Notes: generated by a model not told the origin, from the sequence alone. A stretch of 64,000 bases of DNA from Fragilaria radians (GCA_900642245.1 CAAAJI010000002.1:710335-774334); one strand, 5' to 3'; counted from the first letter of the stretch, positions 34,096 through 45,601 are shown. Program-made: numbers and translations.

Positions 34096-35244
34096 CTATT
34101 TCGGTCCAGGAGACATATTGTTTAACGGAGTACCTAACCGAACAGAAGTAGTACCAGCAGCACCACCAACAGGAGTAGCATTTCCTAACGAAGGCTCTTG
34201 ATTGCTTTCTAACTGTTTGCCTTGTTTTTTAGGTGAAGATTTTGGGTTGTAGGAATTCGATTCGCCATTTTCGCCACCATCTTCTTCATCCCCTTCTTCA
34301 TCATCCTCATCATTTTCTGGTTCTGCAATAGATTCACCATTCATGATCAAATTTGGATTTGAGGCTTCTATCGGTGTTGCCCCCAGGCCCACTTTCCCTG
34401 TTAGCTTGAAGTGCCAAGCTTCTAATGGACGCTCTAGATCTCGTAAGAGTAGTACTTGTTCATCCTCATCTGCATCATCATCATCATTCACTTCCGGTGG
34501 TTCTCCATAGTATTCTTCATAATATAGCTCCTCCTCGTCCATTGAATCATCATCCAAAATTTCATCGTCATCTATGGTTTCTTGATCTACCTTAGTTCCA
34601 TTTGTATCTACTTCATCCTGTTCATTCTTCTTGGATATCTTTTTCTTTAGCGAGCTATCCTTACTGTCCGTGATATTGGATTTCTCGTTTATTCCTTGAG
34701 CCGCAGCCAAGGCAGCTACATGAGCTTGAAGCTTTTGTGACGTTCGTTGCATTTTCCGTCTCTTTCTATACTCCGAATCCTGCTGATACAACGAAACATA
34801 TTTCCGTCGCCGTGCCGATTGCACTTGACTCCTCTCGTGACCTGACACTCGGCGATCACGACAAGCAAGACCCTGTTGAAGAACTGACGCCAAAAATCGA
34901 TCCCCCGCAGCAGCAGTTAACATAGCCACAGTCTCATCGAGGTACCCCACGCCTTGTCGGTGCAACATGCGCCTGGCGAGGGATGTTGGAACTGTCGTAC
35001 CGCCTTCTCGTTGTTGTTGATGCAAGCGTTTCAAAAATTTTGAGAGTTTTTCATCATCTTGATTAACCGTCTGCGCAGCAGCTTGTTGGTGCGATGAATG
35101 TCGTGGTTGTAACGTATGCGCGGATTGTGCGACGGGAGTCGTTGGATTTCGATCGGCTTGAGCCGACGATATAGGAGGTGTCGGTAATGCTGGAGGAGGA
35201 AGACCAAGACGAGCTCGTTGCAGCTCTATCATTCGTTCTGACAT
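34096..35244 (-). CDS. TFIID/SAGA subunit TAF10-like protein
   Basis: Single-exon, 382 residues from the ATG at 35244. After a Pro/Ala/Gln-rich N-terminus, residues ~67-135 match the TAF10 histone-fold layout: LSKFLKRLHQQ, then TTVPTSLARRMLHRQGVG (compare TIPDAV...L...GF), DETVAMLTAAAGDRFLASVL and GLACRDRR, followed by a basic ARRRKYVSLY stretch. TAF10 is shared between TFIID and SAGA and dimerises with TAF3/TAF8 or SPT7. The C-terminal half is a long Asp/Glu-rich, low-complexity tail (about 215-335), absent from short animal TAF10 proteins. Alternative: another histone-fold TAF. It lies 220 bases upstream of the deacylase-like gene on the same strand. Confidence 0.62.
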   Translation of the reverse strand: MSERMIELQRARLGLPPPALPTPPISSAQADRNPTTPVAQSAHTLQPRHSSHQQAAAQTVNQDDEKLSKFLKRLHQQQREGGTTVPTSLARRMLHRQGVGYLDETVAMLTAAAGDRFLASVLQQGLACRDRRVSGHERSQVQSARRRKYVSLYQQDSEYRKRRKMQRTSQKLQAHVAALAAAQGINEKSNITDSKDSSLKKKISKKNEQDEVDTNGTKVDQETIDDDEILDDDSMDEEELYYEEYYGEPPEVNDDDDADEDEQVLLLRDLERPLEAWHFKLTGKVGLGATPIEASNPNLIMNGESIAEPENDEDDEEGDEEDGGENGESNSYNPKSSPKKQGKQLESNQEPSLGNATPVGGAAGTTSVRLGTPLNNMSPGPK

Positions 35245-35809
35245 ATTGTCAGAGTGAATTTATTTTGTTGTTGTTTGTACATTGAGCTCCATTGGTGAGT
35301 TGTACTAGTATCCAAGCTTGGCTTTTCTTGGTACACCCTCCGTCCGTAAATGGTATTGCGCGAGAGGAAATTTCAGCGTGAGGTTATCCCGCGCTTTTTC
35401 ACCCCTCATACATGTTGCTTTTCTTGTAAGCCACAAACAATACACTTTTCATTCACTTGGTATATGCAGTAATAGCTGTAACAACTCAAACAAAGGTATT
35501 CATCATCTTTTGGAGGTAAATACACATAAAATGCCAACATTTCTCCAAAAGAGAAAGACACATCTTACAGTCTTTTTGCTCGGGTGAAAAGATGAATTTG
35601 TTCCCTCCCATCCTATATGTTATGTGCCATGATAAAAGTATACGATAGAAAAAGAAGAAACAGAGCACAAAAATTCAATATCAACATACAATAGCATTTA
35701 GAAGACTGACACATTTTTCACTCAAAGTATTGGCCAAAACAATCACAATAGCAATTTTGCTCTTGCCAAAAGGCAATGGATTCTTTGAATATCAAACGTA
35801 GCTTAATGN
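35245..35809. other. 5' flank of TAF10-like gene, up to assembly gap
   Basis: No gene is recognised. Contains the upstream region of the minus-strand TAF10-like gene. A plus-strand open frame at 35318-35587 has no recognisable features. Confidence 0.35.
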
Positions 35810-36693
35810 NNNNNNNNNNNNNNNNNNNNNNNNNNNNNNNNNNNNNNNNNNNNNNNNNNNNNNNNNNNNNNNNNNNNNNNNNNNNNNNNNNNNNNNNNNN
35901 NNNNNNNNNNNNNNNNNNNNNNNNNNNNNNNNNNNNNNNNNNNNNNNNNNNNNNNNNNNNNNNNNNNNNNNNNNNNNNNNNNNNNNNNNNNNNNNNNNNN
36001 NNNNNNNNNNNNNNNNNNNNNNNNNNNNNNNNNNNNNNNNNNNNNNNNNNNNNNNNNNNNNNNNNNNNNNNNNNNNNNNNNNNNNNNNNNNNNNNNNNNN
36101 NNNNNNNNNNNNNNNNNNNNNNNNNNNNNNNNNNNNNNNNNNNNNNNNNNNNNNNNNNNNNNNNNNNNNNNNNNNNNNNNNNNNNNNNNNNNNNNNNNNN
36201 NNNNNNNNNNNNNNNNNNNNNNNNNNNNNNNNNNNNNNNNNNNNNNNNNNNNNNNNNNNNNNNNNNNNNNNNNNNNNNNNNNNNNNNNNNNNNNNNNNNN
36301 NNNNNNNNNNNNNNNNNNNNNNNNNNNNNNNNNNNNNNNNNNNNNNNNNNNNNNNNNNNNNNNNNNNNNNNNNNNNNNNNNNNNNNNNNNNNNNNNNNNN
36401 NNNNNNNNNNNNNNNNNNNNNNNNNNNNNNNNNNNNNNNNNNNNNNNNNNNNNNNNNNNNNNNNNNNNNNNNNNNNNNNNNNNNNNNNNNNNNNNNNNNN
36501 NNNNNNNNNNNNNNNNNNNNNNNNNNNNNNNNNNNNNNNNNNNNNNNNNNNNNNNNNNNNNNNNNNNNNNNNNNNNNNNNNNNNNNNNNNNNNNNNNNNN
36601 NNNNNNNNNNNNNNNNNNNNNNNNNNNNNNNNNNNNNNNNNNNNNNNNNNNNNNNNNNNNNNNNNNNNNNNNNNNNNNNNNNNNNNNNNNNNN
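35810..36693. other. Assembly gap (884 N)
   Basis: Run of undetermined bases; the length may be an estimate. A gypsy protease relic begins immediately to its right, so a repetitive element probably caused the break. Confidence 0.99.
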
Positions 36694-36699
36694 CCAAAT

Positions 36700-37200
36700 G
36701 ATTTGCATTATTTTGGAGCAAGTGGTGTCATTAATTCTTTCTGTGACATGATGTTCCCATGAGTTTGATGCCTTCGTATACACTAATAGACTCAATCTGC
36801 GCACCCATATTCTTCTAGGTCAAGAAAGACTGCAGTTGAATATTCTTCAATTGGTGACAGAGGAGTTGCTGCAGTATCCCCCCATTATAGTATCCATATC
36901 TCAACCATATCGTCATTGGAGTTAAGGATATTACCTAATTTTCCTAGAAGGCCTTGACAAAGGAGTGTATCGTACTTGCTAAATGTCTTAAACTGGTCAT
37001 CGACATGAAAACCTTCCTTTAAATTTTGGGAGTGAGAAGGTTACAAGCCCTACTTTTCCGTAGCAAAGTGAATATATCCTTGATCCCAAGATGTTGTATT
37101 ACTTTCATCATTGTTATGTTCTGTTTTGAACTACTAGCTCTTGTATCAGCTAATGCTCTGATTGAATGATTGTCCTAGTCTGTAAAAAGATGCTGTTGCC
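36700..37200 (-). mobile_element. Ty3/gypsy-type aspartic protease relic
   Basis: Reading the minus strand from about 37170 downwards gives IRALADTRASSSKQNITMMK and then HLGIKD, like the retroviral-type protease start 'AL.DTGAS.S....' with the Gly changed to Arg. After a frameshift it continues FHVDDQFKTFSKYDTLLCQG followed by LLGKLGNILN and EIW, closely following the 'YD.I.GRDLL.ELG..L.F....I.W' flap and C-terminal part of gypsy proteases, then WGDTAATPLSP, an RT-approach segment. The rest of pol would lie in the adjacent gap. Frameshift and stops show it is dead. Confidence 0.6.
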
Positions 37201-37820
37201 AGCGTCAAATTCCTGGATGTAAACGTATTAGGGGAAGTAAAAATAATGCTCATCCTTGCCACTACTGCATGTTAATATAGCCCCAGTAGAGATGAGTTTC
37301 TCAGCATTTCTCTTTCTGACATTGCAGAAAGTATAGTGTAGCCATTTTGTAGGTTTCACATATCTCCAAACTCTTTAGAAAAATACGATTCTTTATTTGG
37401 CAACAAAAAATGTAATAGTTAGCCACCACCATTTCGTCATGAATCATTTGCCATGCCACTATACTCATTGACTGATTTTAATCCCTTGCATAAATGAACC
37501 AATATCCAATTTGCGTGCAGATCTTGGGTAAGGGATGTATCATCGGATATTTTACTTATGTATGCACCTTTAATGGTAGCTTTCTCATGCGTCCTTTGAG
37601 TTGCTTCTTCAGGATCATTATCAATGTATTACAAGACTAAGTCGCAACTGCGTGGCATATTTTTCTTGCTCAGCATGGTTTGTTTTTTTTTCAAATTTTT
37701 TTTTTCCATAATCTATTAATTTTAATTTTCCTATGAGGGTTTCATATGAAAGCATTCCTACACAGTTGGACCGTGGCCAACCACCTCGATAGACTGAAAT
37801 TGAAAATTTATTTTTGCAAG
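37201..37820. other. Region between gypsy relic and two-TM protein gene
   Basis: No recognised gene. It probably includes upstream gag remains of the gypsy relic and, at the right end, the 5' flank of the gene at 37821. A T-rich stretch with an 8-T and a 9-T run is at 37680-37710. Confidence 0.35.
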
Positions 37821-38519
37821 ATGAAGGCGCCACTTTCCCTCTCTGATGGAATTATCGGAGGAGAAGATGAAAAGCCTACTCCTTCGACGAAAATCATGGG
37901 ACCCTTTGGAATCCAACCAATCCATGTATTTTCTGCTGCTTCTTTCCCATTCTTAATCGGAGCATACACTGGATACCAGAAGCAAATTCGTCAGTTTGAG
38001 AAAGAGACAGCAAATGAATTTCAAAAGTCTTCAATAATTCAGAGGTCTTCAAGTCGTGAAATAATTCACTCAATTGATGGACGACTACTTGCGACTCGAG
38101 CCCTAGCTATCGGTACAATGCTTTCTCTTGGAGGAACTGCGGCGCTATGTGCAGGTAAGCGTTAAACATACCCTTACCTTAGCTCACTGTTTCATTTAAA
38201 TTCACGGAAACGCATCGCGTTCTAATCTTTAATGCATTCTTATTTAGTGACATTCTACGCTCTCGGGTTTCGATCATGGAATGAGGCCGTTGAATCATGT
38301 AGGTCATGGGGCCTCCGACGAAGAACAGAAATAGAACATTGGCCAGGTATGAACTATAGTAGGAATGATCCTGATCGAATTGCAACTTCTAGTATGTCCG
38401 AAGAAGAAGAGTTAAAGTACATACAAGAGAAGTATTTGTCCGATGAAATCCTACATGTAGGAGACACAAATTCTAGCATCGCAAGATTTGTAGCATGGAT
38501 GGGGTGGAAGAAGGATTGA
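37821..38519 (+). CDS. Small two-TM protein, TMEM242-like
   Basis: Two exons, 37821-38154 and 38248-38519 (93-nt intron, gtaagc..tttag), 201 residues. Transmembrane segments are predicted at about residues 36-53 (VFSAASFPFLIGAYTGY) and 91-118 (RALAIGTMLSLGGTAALC joined to AVTFYALGF). The spliced pattern 'G.LLATRALAIGT...GG......ALGF.S..E' resembles TMEM242 and related fungal proteins, which are inner-mitochondrial-membrane factors linked to respiratory-complex and ATP-synthase assembly. The C-terminal ~80 residues are hydrophilic. The in-frame ATG at 37746 would add 25 residues, but the ATG at 37821 gives a cleaner start. Family assignment is from pattern memory only. Confidence 0.6.
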
Positions 38520-40250
38520 ATTCTTTTTGAATAAGCTGTTGTTTCCTTTGATACTAGATGCATTTGTCCATACTTTTGTGAAAATCACTCAACTCAAGAT
38601 TCTCATAATACACTCTAATGTAAATTATTCTTGCTTGAATTAGGGCAAAAAATAGCCTACCTTAATGACGATAACAATAGTTTAGTCCCTAGCTGATTTC
38701 CTAATTTCCTGGTTCTTTTTGCCATTGACCATCTGCGAATGTTTCTGCAAATTTCAATATTTGACAAATTTGGGACGGCAAACGACATTTTGAACCAAAA
38801 ACAACAATGTCTGATTGAGAATTGCGCACCTGCAGCAACTCCTCAGGAGATTTACATCCAGAGGAAGTGATAATCACCCCTCCAGAGAATACTTACTCTC
38901 CAACATTTATTGACAGCTATGACATGCTGGAGGATGAGGATGGCAAGTAGTCTCTCAGAGAAGATTGTTCCCGGAACTTTTTGATGCCACAAGGGCAGTC
39001 CTTATTTTCCTGCTGGTGCTATAGTTGGAAAACTCCCCCTCCCCCTCCCCTGAAAAAGGAGTTGAAAGAATCCAAATGCACAGAGATTCATCTCCATGCT
39101 ATTGATTTCCTTGATAGAGATTTTGTTTCTGATAATGCAGTTTCTTTTTTTGTTCTGCATTTAGCAAGAAGAGTCAGCAATTGACGCCAGACAACCTTTG
39201 TTTGTGCTTCCGAGATGCTTGATCCATTATGAGGAATCAGTTGCTTCCTTGTTTTCCCAAGGATTTACATTAAATGCAAATTGGAAAAGGCATGCAATGA
39301 TGTCATTCTCAAACAGTTTAGGCTTCACCTGTCTGTTTTAAAAATGAATCAAATGTCTCAAGAGGAGACTGATATGTTGTATCCATCAGAATCATGGCAA
39401 TACACTACTAAGTCATGGACTTGCTAGCAATGTTGTAGATGTACTAGCTATTAAGCTATTGCCGAGAATAATCATTTTCCCATGCTGAGCTACGTCAACA
39501 AGGCACAAGAATCAACAAAGAAGTTAAGCTGAATTCTGTGTCCTCTTCTTCTGATCATGCATAGCATGAGATTGCTATCAAACTGGAGCATGACCTTGAG
39601 AAATATAGGAAAGTGGAATTGGAAACAAGATAAACAGCAACTAATCTATCCATTTGTTTAGGAAAGGTGCAAGAGCTGAAGGGGATTCTTACCATTTTTT
39701 AATATATCAAACCTGGCGAGGCTAATTAAAAAAAACTGGTCAACTCTCTCTTTTCTAACCTACCAAATGTCAGCTTGTACACCATTGAGTTACGTCCAAT
39801 TCCAGTTGGCAATGAAGCAATGGCAAAACTTAATAATTAGTCGGTTCCTATTTTGTTTGCTACGATTTCTATTCTTATTACTTCACCATGATGAAATTGT
39901 CCTAGGGTTTTGGAACAGGAATCCAGAATTGGAACTTTTGTAATGGGAACCAGAGCGGCTCTCACAAACTAACACTTTCAAATGTAAATTTTGATGACTA
40001 TGATTAGTTGCACTAGTTCCTATGCAAGTTGTAGTTGTGATGAGCTATCAAAGTTTTGCAAAGGGTTTCCTAACCTTTCTTAAGATTTCTTTTTGTATTG
40101 GTGCATTAATGCTTTTCTAGTCCATCCATTGCAAAATCAGGTCTATCGTCAACACTCTGAGTTGCGAAAATAATCTTGGTCTGCATCTAAATCAGATGCA
40201 GCAAATGTACACTCCAAGGAATCTCTTATGCCGTTTGGAAGATTTGTAAG
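38520..40250. other. Gene-free region with transposon debris
   Basis: No intact gene. Contains the weak copia linker relic described separately (38850-39180) and a C-rich tract (39035-39050). The remainder, to the Harbinger relic at 40260, is open in short frames only and nothing could be assigned. Confidence 0.35.
38850..39180 (+). mobile_element. Copia polyprotein linker relic (pre-RT region)
   Basis: Plus-strand frames give EVIITPPENTYSPTFIDSYD and LEDEDGK, then LREDCSRNFLMPQGQSLF and, later, AIDFLDRDFVSDNAVSF. This matches the variable linker of certain stramenopile copia elements, where a Pro/Ser-rich stretch precedes 'GRTFL(L/M)P..DGQ..RA' and a '..ILDFIERD...' motif. Frameshifts interrupt it. 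The following 1 kb shows no clear RT, so the element is truncated or too decayed. Confidence 0.4.
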
Positions 40251-40259
40251 GTCTTCAGA

Positions 40260-40972
40260 GAGAGGAAACTATCATGCTCCAATAACAAGTTGTGAATGAT
40301 ACAACAAGTCACGAAGGCTGCTTCAAGACTTTCATGCTTATTAATCTAAGGGAACAATTTATGGTAACGAAATTGTCTCTTCAAAATCTTGAAAACAGTT
40401 TCAATGTCTTTTATAATTGATTGCATTGTTGTCCATTTCAAAGGAGGACTATCTGGAATTCCAGTTTTGATGGGAAACATCAGACAAGACCGATGATAGT
40501 ACCCGCCATTGCAAATCAAATAGGACAATAAATTTCTGTTTCTCCCCATTTGCATCATCAAGGACAAATGGTTGTGCTCCGAAAAAGGCATTGAATTTAG
40601 GAAATCTGTAACAGAAGTGTCAAATCGAACAATGTGTTTATAATTTTGAGTTCCAGGATGACCTTTTGTGACATATTGGATGATATTTCGAGGTGTGCAA
40701 ATGACCTCAAATGAAATGGTAGGAGATCTCTCCTTACCCTTGTACATGTTGTAATATTGGTAAGGGCGCTCACCAACCAATCTGAACTCAGTCTGCTTAA
40801 ACACAATTGAATTCAATTCAGTGTCTAGGCATGCAGATAAATGTAGATTGCATGCTTGACATTTTTTCAAGCCACTCATTAAAAATATTCCAATGGACAA
40901 TTTCACTGATGTTAGTTTTGATACTGACAAGGAGATGACATGTAGCATTTGCAAGAGTGCATAGACATCCAA
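40260..40972 (-). pseudogene. Dead PIF/Harbinger-type transposase
   Basis: A 208-codon minus-strand frame (40972-40346) matches the DDE_Tnp_4/plant-transposon family: SFEVICTPRNIIQYVTKGHPG, NYKHIVRFD, LLSYLICNGGYYHR, CLMFPIK and the closing IKDIETVFKILKRQFRYHK. After the stop the alignment resumes in another frame (about 40260-40330) with AAFVTCCIIHNLLLEHD, the usual TCC.LHN.LLE ending. Two catalytic aspartates are gone: the D of 'G..ND' is Tyr (TQNYKH) and the D of 'DGGY' is Asn. The N-terminal part including the first catalytic Asp is not recognisable. So this is a non-functional copy; no terminal inverted repeats or target duplication were found. Confidence 0.78.
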
Positions 40973-43107
40973 GGAGTTTCAACTCCAGATTTGAAACTGG
41001 AAAGTTGGATGCATCTGCCTTTTCATCATGCTAGTCATTCCAGCAAAGTCAAAGACCTTTTCCTTGAATTGTTTAATGTACTCCTCTCTGATCAACCAAC
41101 ATTTTCGCGGCAAAATAGGCTTTGCGTCGTGCGCCACAATTTAACTGAAACGTGTAATTCAGTGCCTATTTAGAATGATAGGCTCGACGTATCAAAAAAA
41201 GAATTGTGGCCACAATACTTTTGAACTATGGCACATATCGGGATTCAAAAAGTATGGTTAGGGGTTCTTTTATAATTAAAAAAAACGGAAAATGCGAGTT
41301 ATACTGAGTATTACCGCAGGCCTAACGCAAGTACAAAAATCAGTCACGAGTAACACTACAATAATCAACTATTGTAATTGTACTTTTATAAGGATTTTAC
41401 GTTTGCCCTGACAGCAAAAACCATAAGAGTTTCAGTTTTTTTAGCTCATTTTTCAACAGGCGTTTTGAATACAAAAAAATTTGAAATCTCAATTTGGGTC
41501 TCAGGCAGTGTTATTTGCTATTCGATCCCCAAGTTGCTGTGGAAGCTTTCTAATTATCTTTTCCGCTTGAACGTTGCGGTCTTGTGTCTAAAAGTCAGGA
41601 TGGTTGTGATTACTTAGGGTACTTTCTATCAGACATTTAAGGCATTATAGGAACCTCTTTGTGACGATTGCACATTACAGTGTACGTAAATTGTTCGGTC
41701 TAAAAATTATTTGTTTAAACCTTGTAACTGATATTTTCCAATAAATCATCTATGATACTGCTTTGAAACTAAGCGAGAAACCAGATCCCAATGAATCACT
41801 AGTATATATTTGAGAGAGAAGTCACAACAGTTTTCGATGCGAGGATGCCTTTTGCTTTGGCTTGTCAAAACAAAATGAACAGAATCGGCATTATATTGCT
41901 CAAGTTGCACTTATCCAAAAGACTGCTTGCTTCAGTAAAGTGCGTAACGCTTTACTGCCATACCACATTCTTTCCGATGTTGAGGCCTAATTTCTCTCAA
42001 TTCAGATAGAAGCTTTCAGTACCAGAGCCTATGATTGGAGGTTCGTTTGATACATAGATGCCAATTTTAAGTTGCTTAGTAAGTTAAATTATGCTTGATC
42101 TTGCTTCTTTTCTCACTTTATTTTCATGTCCTCTAAACCTAACTTTATCAGTATAAAGTAACTCTTTCAACCCAGGTGCCATTTTGTTCACTCATCAGAT
42201 GTTCATTAATAAAAAGGACATTGCCCGTAAAGGCACTATATGCATCATCTTTTGTCATTTTCAGAACATCATAAAAATAATTGCATGGCATCAGCTACTT
42301 TGTCTAATCTTCTGAATATGCATCTTTAAATATACACTATTCGCTTGTAACCATATCAAGTATGGTTCACATATTGCCTGGATGCGTTGAATCTATTTAC
42401 ACTGGCTCCTTTTACTGAAACATGAGCTTTGTGAGCTATGTATAAAAATGCAACACAATTATCATATGCTGACCACAGTACCTTTCGTGAAATTATAAAA
42501 TATATCAATCAATTTTAAAATATTCGTTTCCTTGTAACAGCATTTTAAATCATATTACTTGTTGGAATATAGCAAGATTCAAATCATCTAAAACATAGGT
42601 TACTGGACCTGGGATAATGTTTTCCAGTACAAGCTTCCCTTGGTAAACGATTTGCGAATACGTAGCGAAATTAGGCTTCACTATCCCTATTTCTCCAATA
42701 GTTTTTTTTGAGTAAAAACAGGTCCATACGCCATTGTAAGCTACTCAAAAACATACCTTGGAAATCATGTTTTGGCGGTTGTTGTCCGTTAAGGACTGAG
42801 TTAAGTATCAAGTTAAAGTCGAGTTTCAGGATTAAAAAGGCTGTGCAATAATTTAAAATCGACATCATCATCATGGGCTATAGTAGATAACCAGAACATG
42901 TGTCGAAGTTCTTTACTTAATGATTTCCAACCAATTAGATACTTCATTTGTCAGGTGTCAGCTGTGCTTTGTTCTTGTCTGTCTGTACTTCCATTCTTTC
43001 GCGATGACGAATTGATGTCAGCTCCAGCTACTGATTCTTTCCCAGCAAACACAGAGTGCCGTCGAACTGTACGCAATATTCCTTCCAATATTTTTCTTTA
43101 TTTGATC
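40973..43107. other. Gene-free region upstream of START-domain gene
   Basis: No supported gene. The frame preceding the START protein stays open from 42898 without recognisable content and is treated as 5' flank. Short frames at 40949-41173 and 41378-41617 are unassigned. Confidence 0.35.
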
Positions 43108-44061
43108 ATGGCTATTCAACAGCGTTCACGGAATCCTCTTGTACGAGCTTTAATTCTGTTTTGTTCAATGTCCATTCATGTGCATTCGTTCCAAATTCCT
43201 AAAGTCAAGTCACACAACTCCAATTCACCTGGCCTGCTGCATAAATCCTTACGCCCTCGAAAGTCGTCGTATTCGTCGTCCACTGAACTTCAAGTCTGGT
43301 GGTTTGGTGGCACAGAAAACAATGATTTGGAAGATGAAGATTCATGCGAGCTCGTAGCAGTCCGCATCGAACGAACGTCTCCAAACTCACGCCTGATTTC
43401 GGGTGAGATCTTAGTTCCAACTCCTATGTCAGATGTATGGGCTATACTAACCGATTATAATCAGTTATCCACGCATGTTCCCAACCTGGTGGAAAGCAAA
43501 ATCATTGCCCCATCTTCGACACTTGGAAGTCCTGGTGATGGAAAATGCAGATGTCGACTATATCAGAAGGGAGCGCAGAAGATTATTGGATTTGAATTTG
43601 GGGCTGACGTTACTATGGATATGACAGAGCAAATAGTAAATGCTCATCCCAGCATAGACCAGAGATCTAATATGATTCAGCAGCGTAGAATCAAATTTAA
43701 ATGCGTAGAAAGTATGTTCTTCTCCAACTTTGATGGTGACTGGGTTGTCACAGAAAGTCTTGATGAAAATGGTGACCGAGTGACTCAACTGGCCTACAAG
43801 GTTGATGTGCGTCCGAAGGGTCCTGTTCCCGTGGCAGCCTTGGAATGGCGAATCCGTGAAGATGTACCAACAAATCTAAGAGCTGTAAAACGGGCTGCGA
43901 TGACTGTTGGAGAAGCAGGCGTTTTAGCATCTAGACAACCTCGGAGAAATTTTCAAGATAGCGTCCGACGTGCGGTACAGTTTGATCGTCAGACTGTTGC
44001 TCTTCCTGCTATGAATTGGGGAGAGGATGAAACTATGGCTAAATATCTTCAAAAGGAATAA
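43108..44061 (+). CDS. Plastid-targeted START/polyketide-cyclase (COQ10-type) protein
   Basis: The ATG at 43108 gives 317 residues and starts a good signal peptide (MAIQQ.. then LVRALILFCSMSIHVHS), followed by FQIPKVKSH with Phe at the likely cleavage site and a Ser/Lys-rich stretch. This fits the bipartite ASAFAP-type presequence of secondary plastids. The mature part is an SRPBCC/START domain: SGEILVPTPMSDVWAILTDYN, then HVPNLVESKI, RCRLYQKGAQKIIGFEFG and a C-terminal VPVAALEWRIREDVPTNL. It matches the polyketide_cyc/COQ10-like family, whose plastid members in plants are poorly characterised lipid- or quinone-binding proteins. An in-frame ATG at 42898 would add 70 residues that would hide the signal peptide, so the internal start is preferred. 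Confidence 0.82.
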   Translation: MAIQQRSRNPLVRALILFCSMSIHVHSFQIPKVKSHNSNSPGLLHKSLRPRKSSYSSSTELQVWWFGGTENNDLEDEDSCELVAVRIERTSPNSRLISGEILVPTPMSDVWAILTDYNQLSTHVPNLVESKIIAPSSTLGSPGDGKCRCRLYQKGAQKIIGFEFGADVTMDMTEQIVNAHPSIDQRSNMIQQRRIKFKCVESMFFSNFDGDWVVTESLDENGDRVTQLAYKVDVRPKGPVPVAALEWRIREDVPTNLRAVKRAAMTVGEAGVLASRQPRRNFQDSVRRAVQFDRQTVALPAMNWGEDETMAKYLQKE

Positions 44062-45601
44062 ATACGGAGTCAAGCGTTAATTGTCTGCGATTTATAAAAC
44101 TATCCTCTATTTTTACTTGCAAAGTACTATAATAAGTTATGCCTTTTCTACGACAAGAAAATAAAAAACCAGAAAGAGCATCAATAAGAAGATAGATGGG
44201 GAATTAAAGCTTATCTCAAGGCATAACATTCGGTAATGTTTAATATAACTGGAAACTAAAGGTATTAATTGACTTTCATATCAATCAGCATGAATTAAAG
44301 TAAAATTCTCCCTTGATAATTGATCATACCATTTTCAGAATTGCGAAATCTTACCCTAGCCAAGGAGTTGAAACGTTCAAAAATTTGAAACCCTCTCAAA
44401 AGGCCGATATTGATACAGACCGAAATGACTCCACGTAGTCAACACAGAGTAAAGGATTCGAAGAAATTTGCATGAAAATTTTTCACACAAGAGAAAAAGT
44501 GAAATCAAATACTTCTGCTTAACCACAAGTATTCTGAAAGATATATATGGTTGAGTCTAATTGCGATAGTCGATGCTTCAAGACAAATTTGAGGGTGAAG
44601 GCAATTCGTTATTTCTAATGTTTCTTTTGAAATAAAGATTTTAAAAGAAAGATTAATAAAACACAAATCATGACAGAAAAAGTACAGGAAGAAAATGTAA
44701 TAGATTTTTTAAGCTTTTGTTTTACCAACGCCATAAGGTTACCTCCCACTCTGAACTTGTATGCCGTTGAAGATGTTAATTTATTTTCTGATCATTATTT
44801 TGCAAGTTTAATTTCTAATCCTAGCATACTGCTATAAAGACGCAAAAACTGTTTATACCTCTTTTATTTCATGAAGAACAAGGATTACGTTTTTTAATCA
44901 GGGAAGAGGAAAAATCTGTTATGGTGAAAATATTTAGCATTAGTGCCGTGCAAGTGATTCAAATTACGGACTTGATGATACCAACACGATTTTTCGATCA
45001 TCATAAATTATCGGCTTTCATTTGTCCTGTGCTGTAAATGAAGTGATTACGGCCTAAATGGAAAGTTTCATTTGCCATTCGAATTTCTGTTTTCTTTAAC
45101 TTTATTTCGGCAAAAGTTTTGATTTGAATTTTATTGGGAAAGTTAGCAAAGTGAGACATCTTTACAAAGGAAATCGAAATCTATTCTAGCAAAACAAATG
45201 ATGCTGGCAGCAAAAGTATACCATAATACTCATTTACGGTATATCTTTCCATTTTGTTCTTATTGCTGATTATCTGAAATTTCTATTGACCAGAACCAGT
45301 GTATGAGCATAAAGGAACATTGGAAGACTTTCAAAGTAACAAATCGGTAATATTTTATTTAGCAGCCTTATGCATAAACTCCAGGCTAATTGTCAATTGT
45401 CAGCAGTTACTTAATGCAATCTTACCGTACTAGTCTATCATCGAACGGGGCAAGACGACAAATCCTTGCTGGGAGAACTCCACAGTACAGTTATGGATAT
45501 CAAGCACTAATGCACTCGATAACTCGAGTACTCGTCTTACTTCAATTAGAACGTTATACTTCCATTATTACTCCGTAAATTATTTGGGTGGGACTCTGAC
45601 A
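44062..45601. other. Intergenic region
   Basis: No gene, RNA or transposon recognised. AT-rich. A plus-strand frame at 45390-45578 just before the TBL1-like gene ends in stops and has no family features; this stretch is probably promoter or 5' UTR. Confidence 0.4.

Noticed and set aside
35776..36804. Long open frames across the first N run
   Set aside because: Artefact: undetermined bases contain no stops.
42898..43107. Longer N-terminus for the START-domain protein
   Set aside because: The frame is open, but it would bury the signal peptide internally; the ATG at 43108 gives a coherent plastid presequence.
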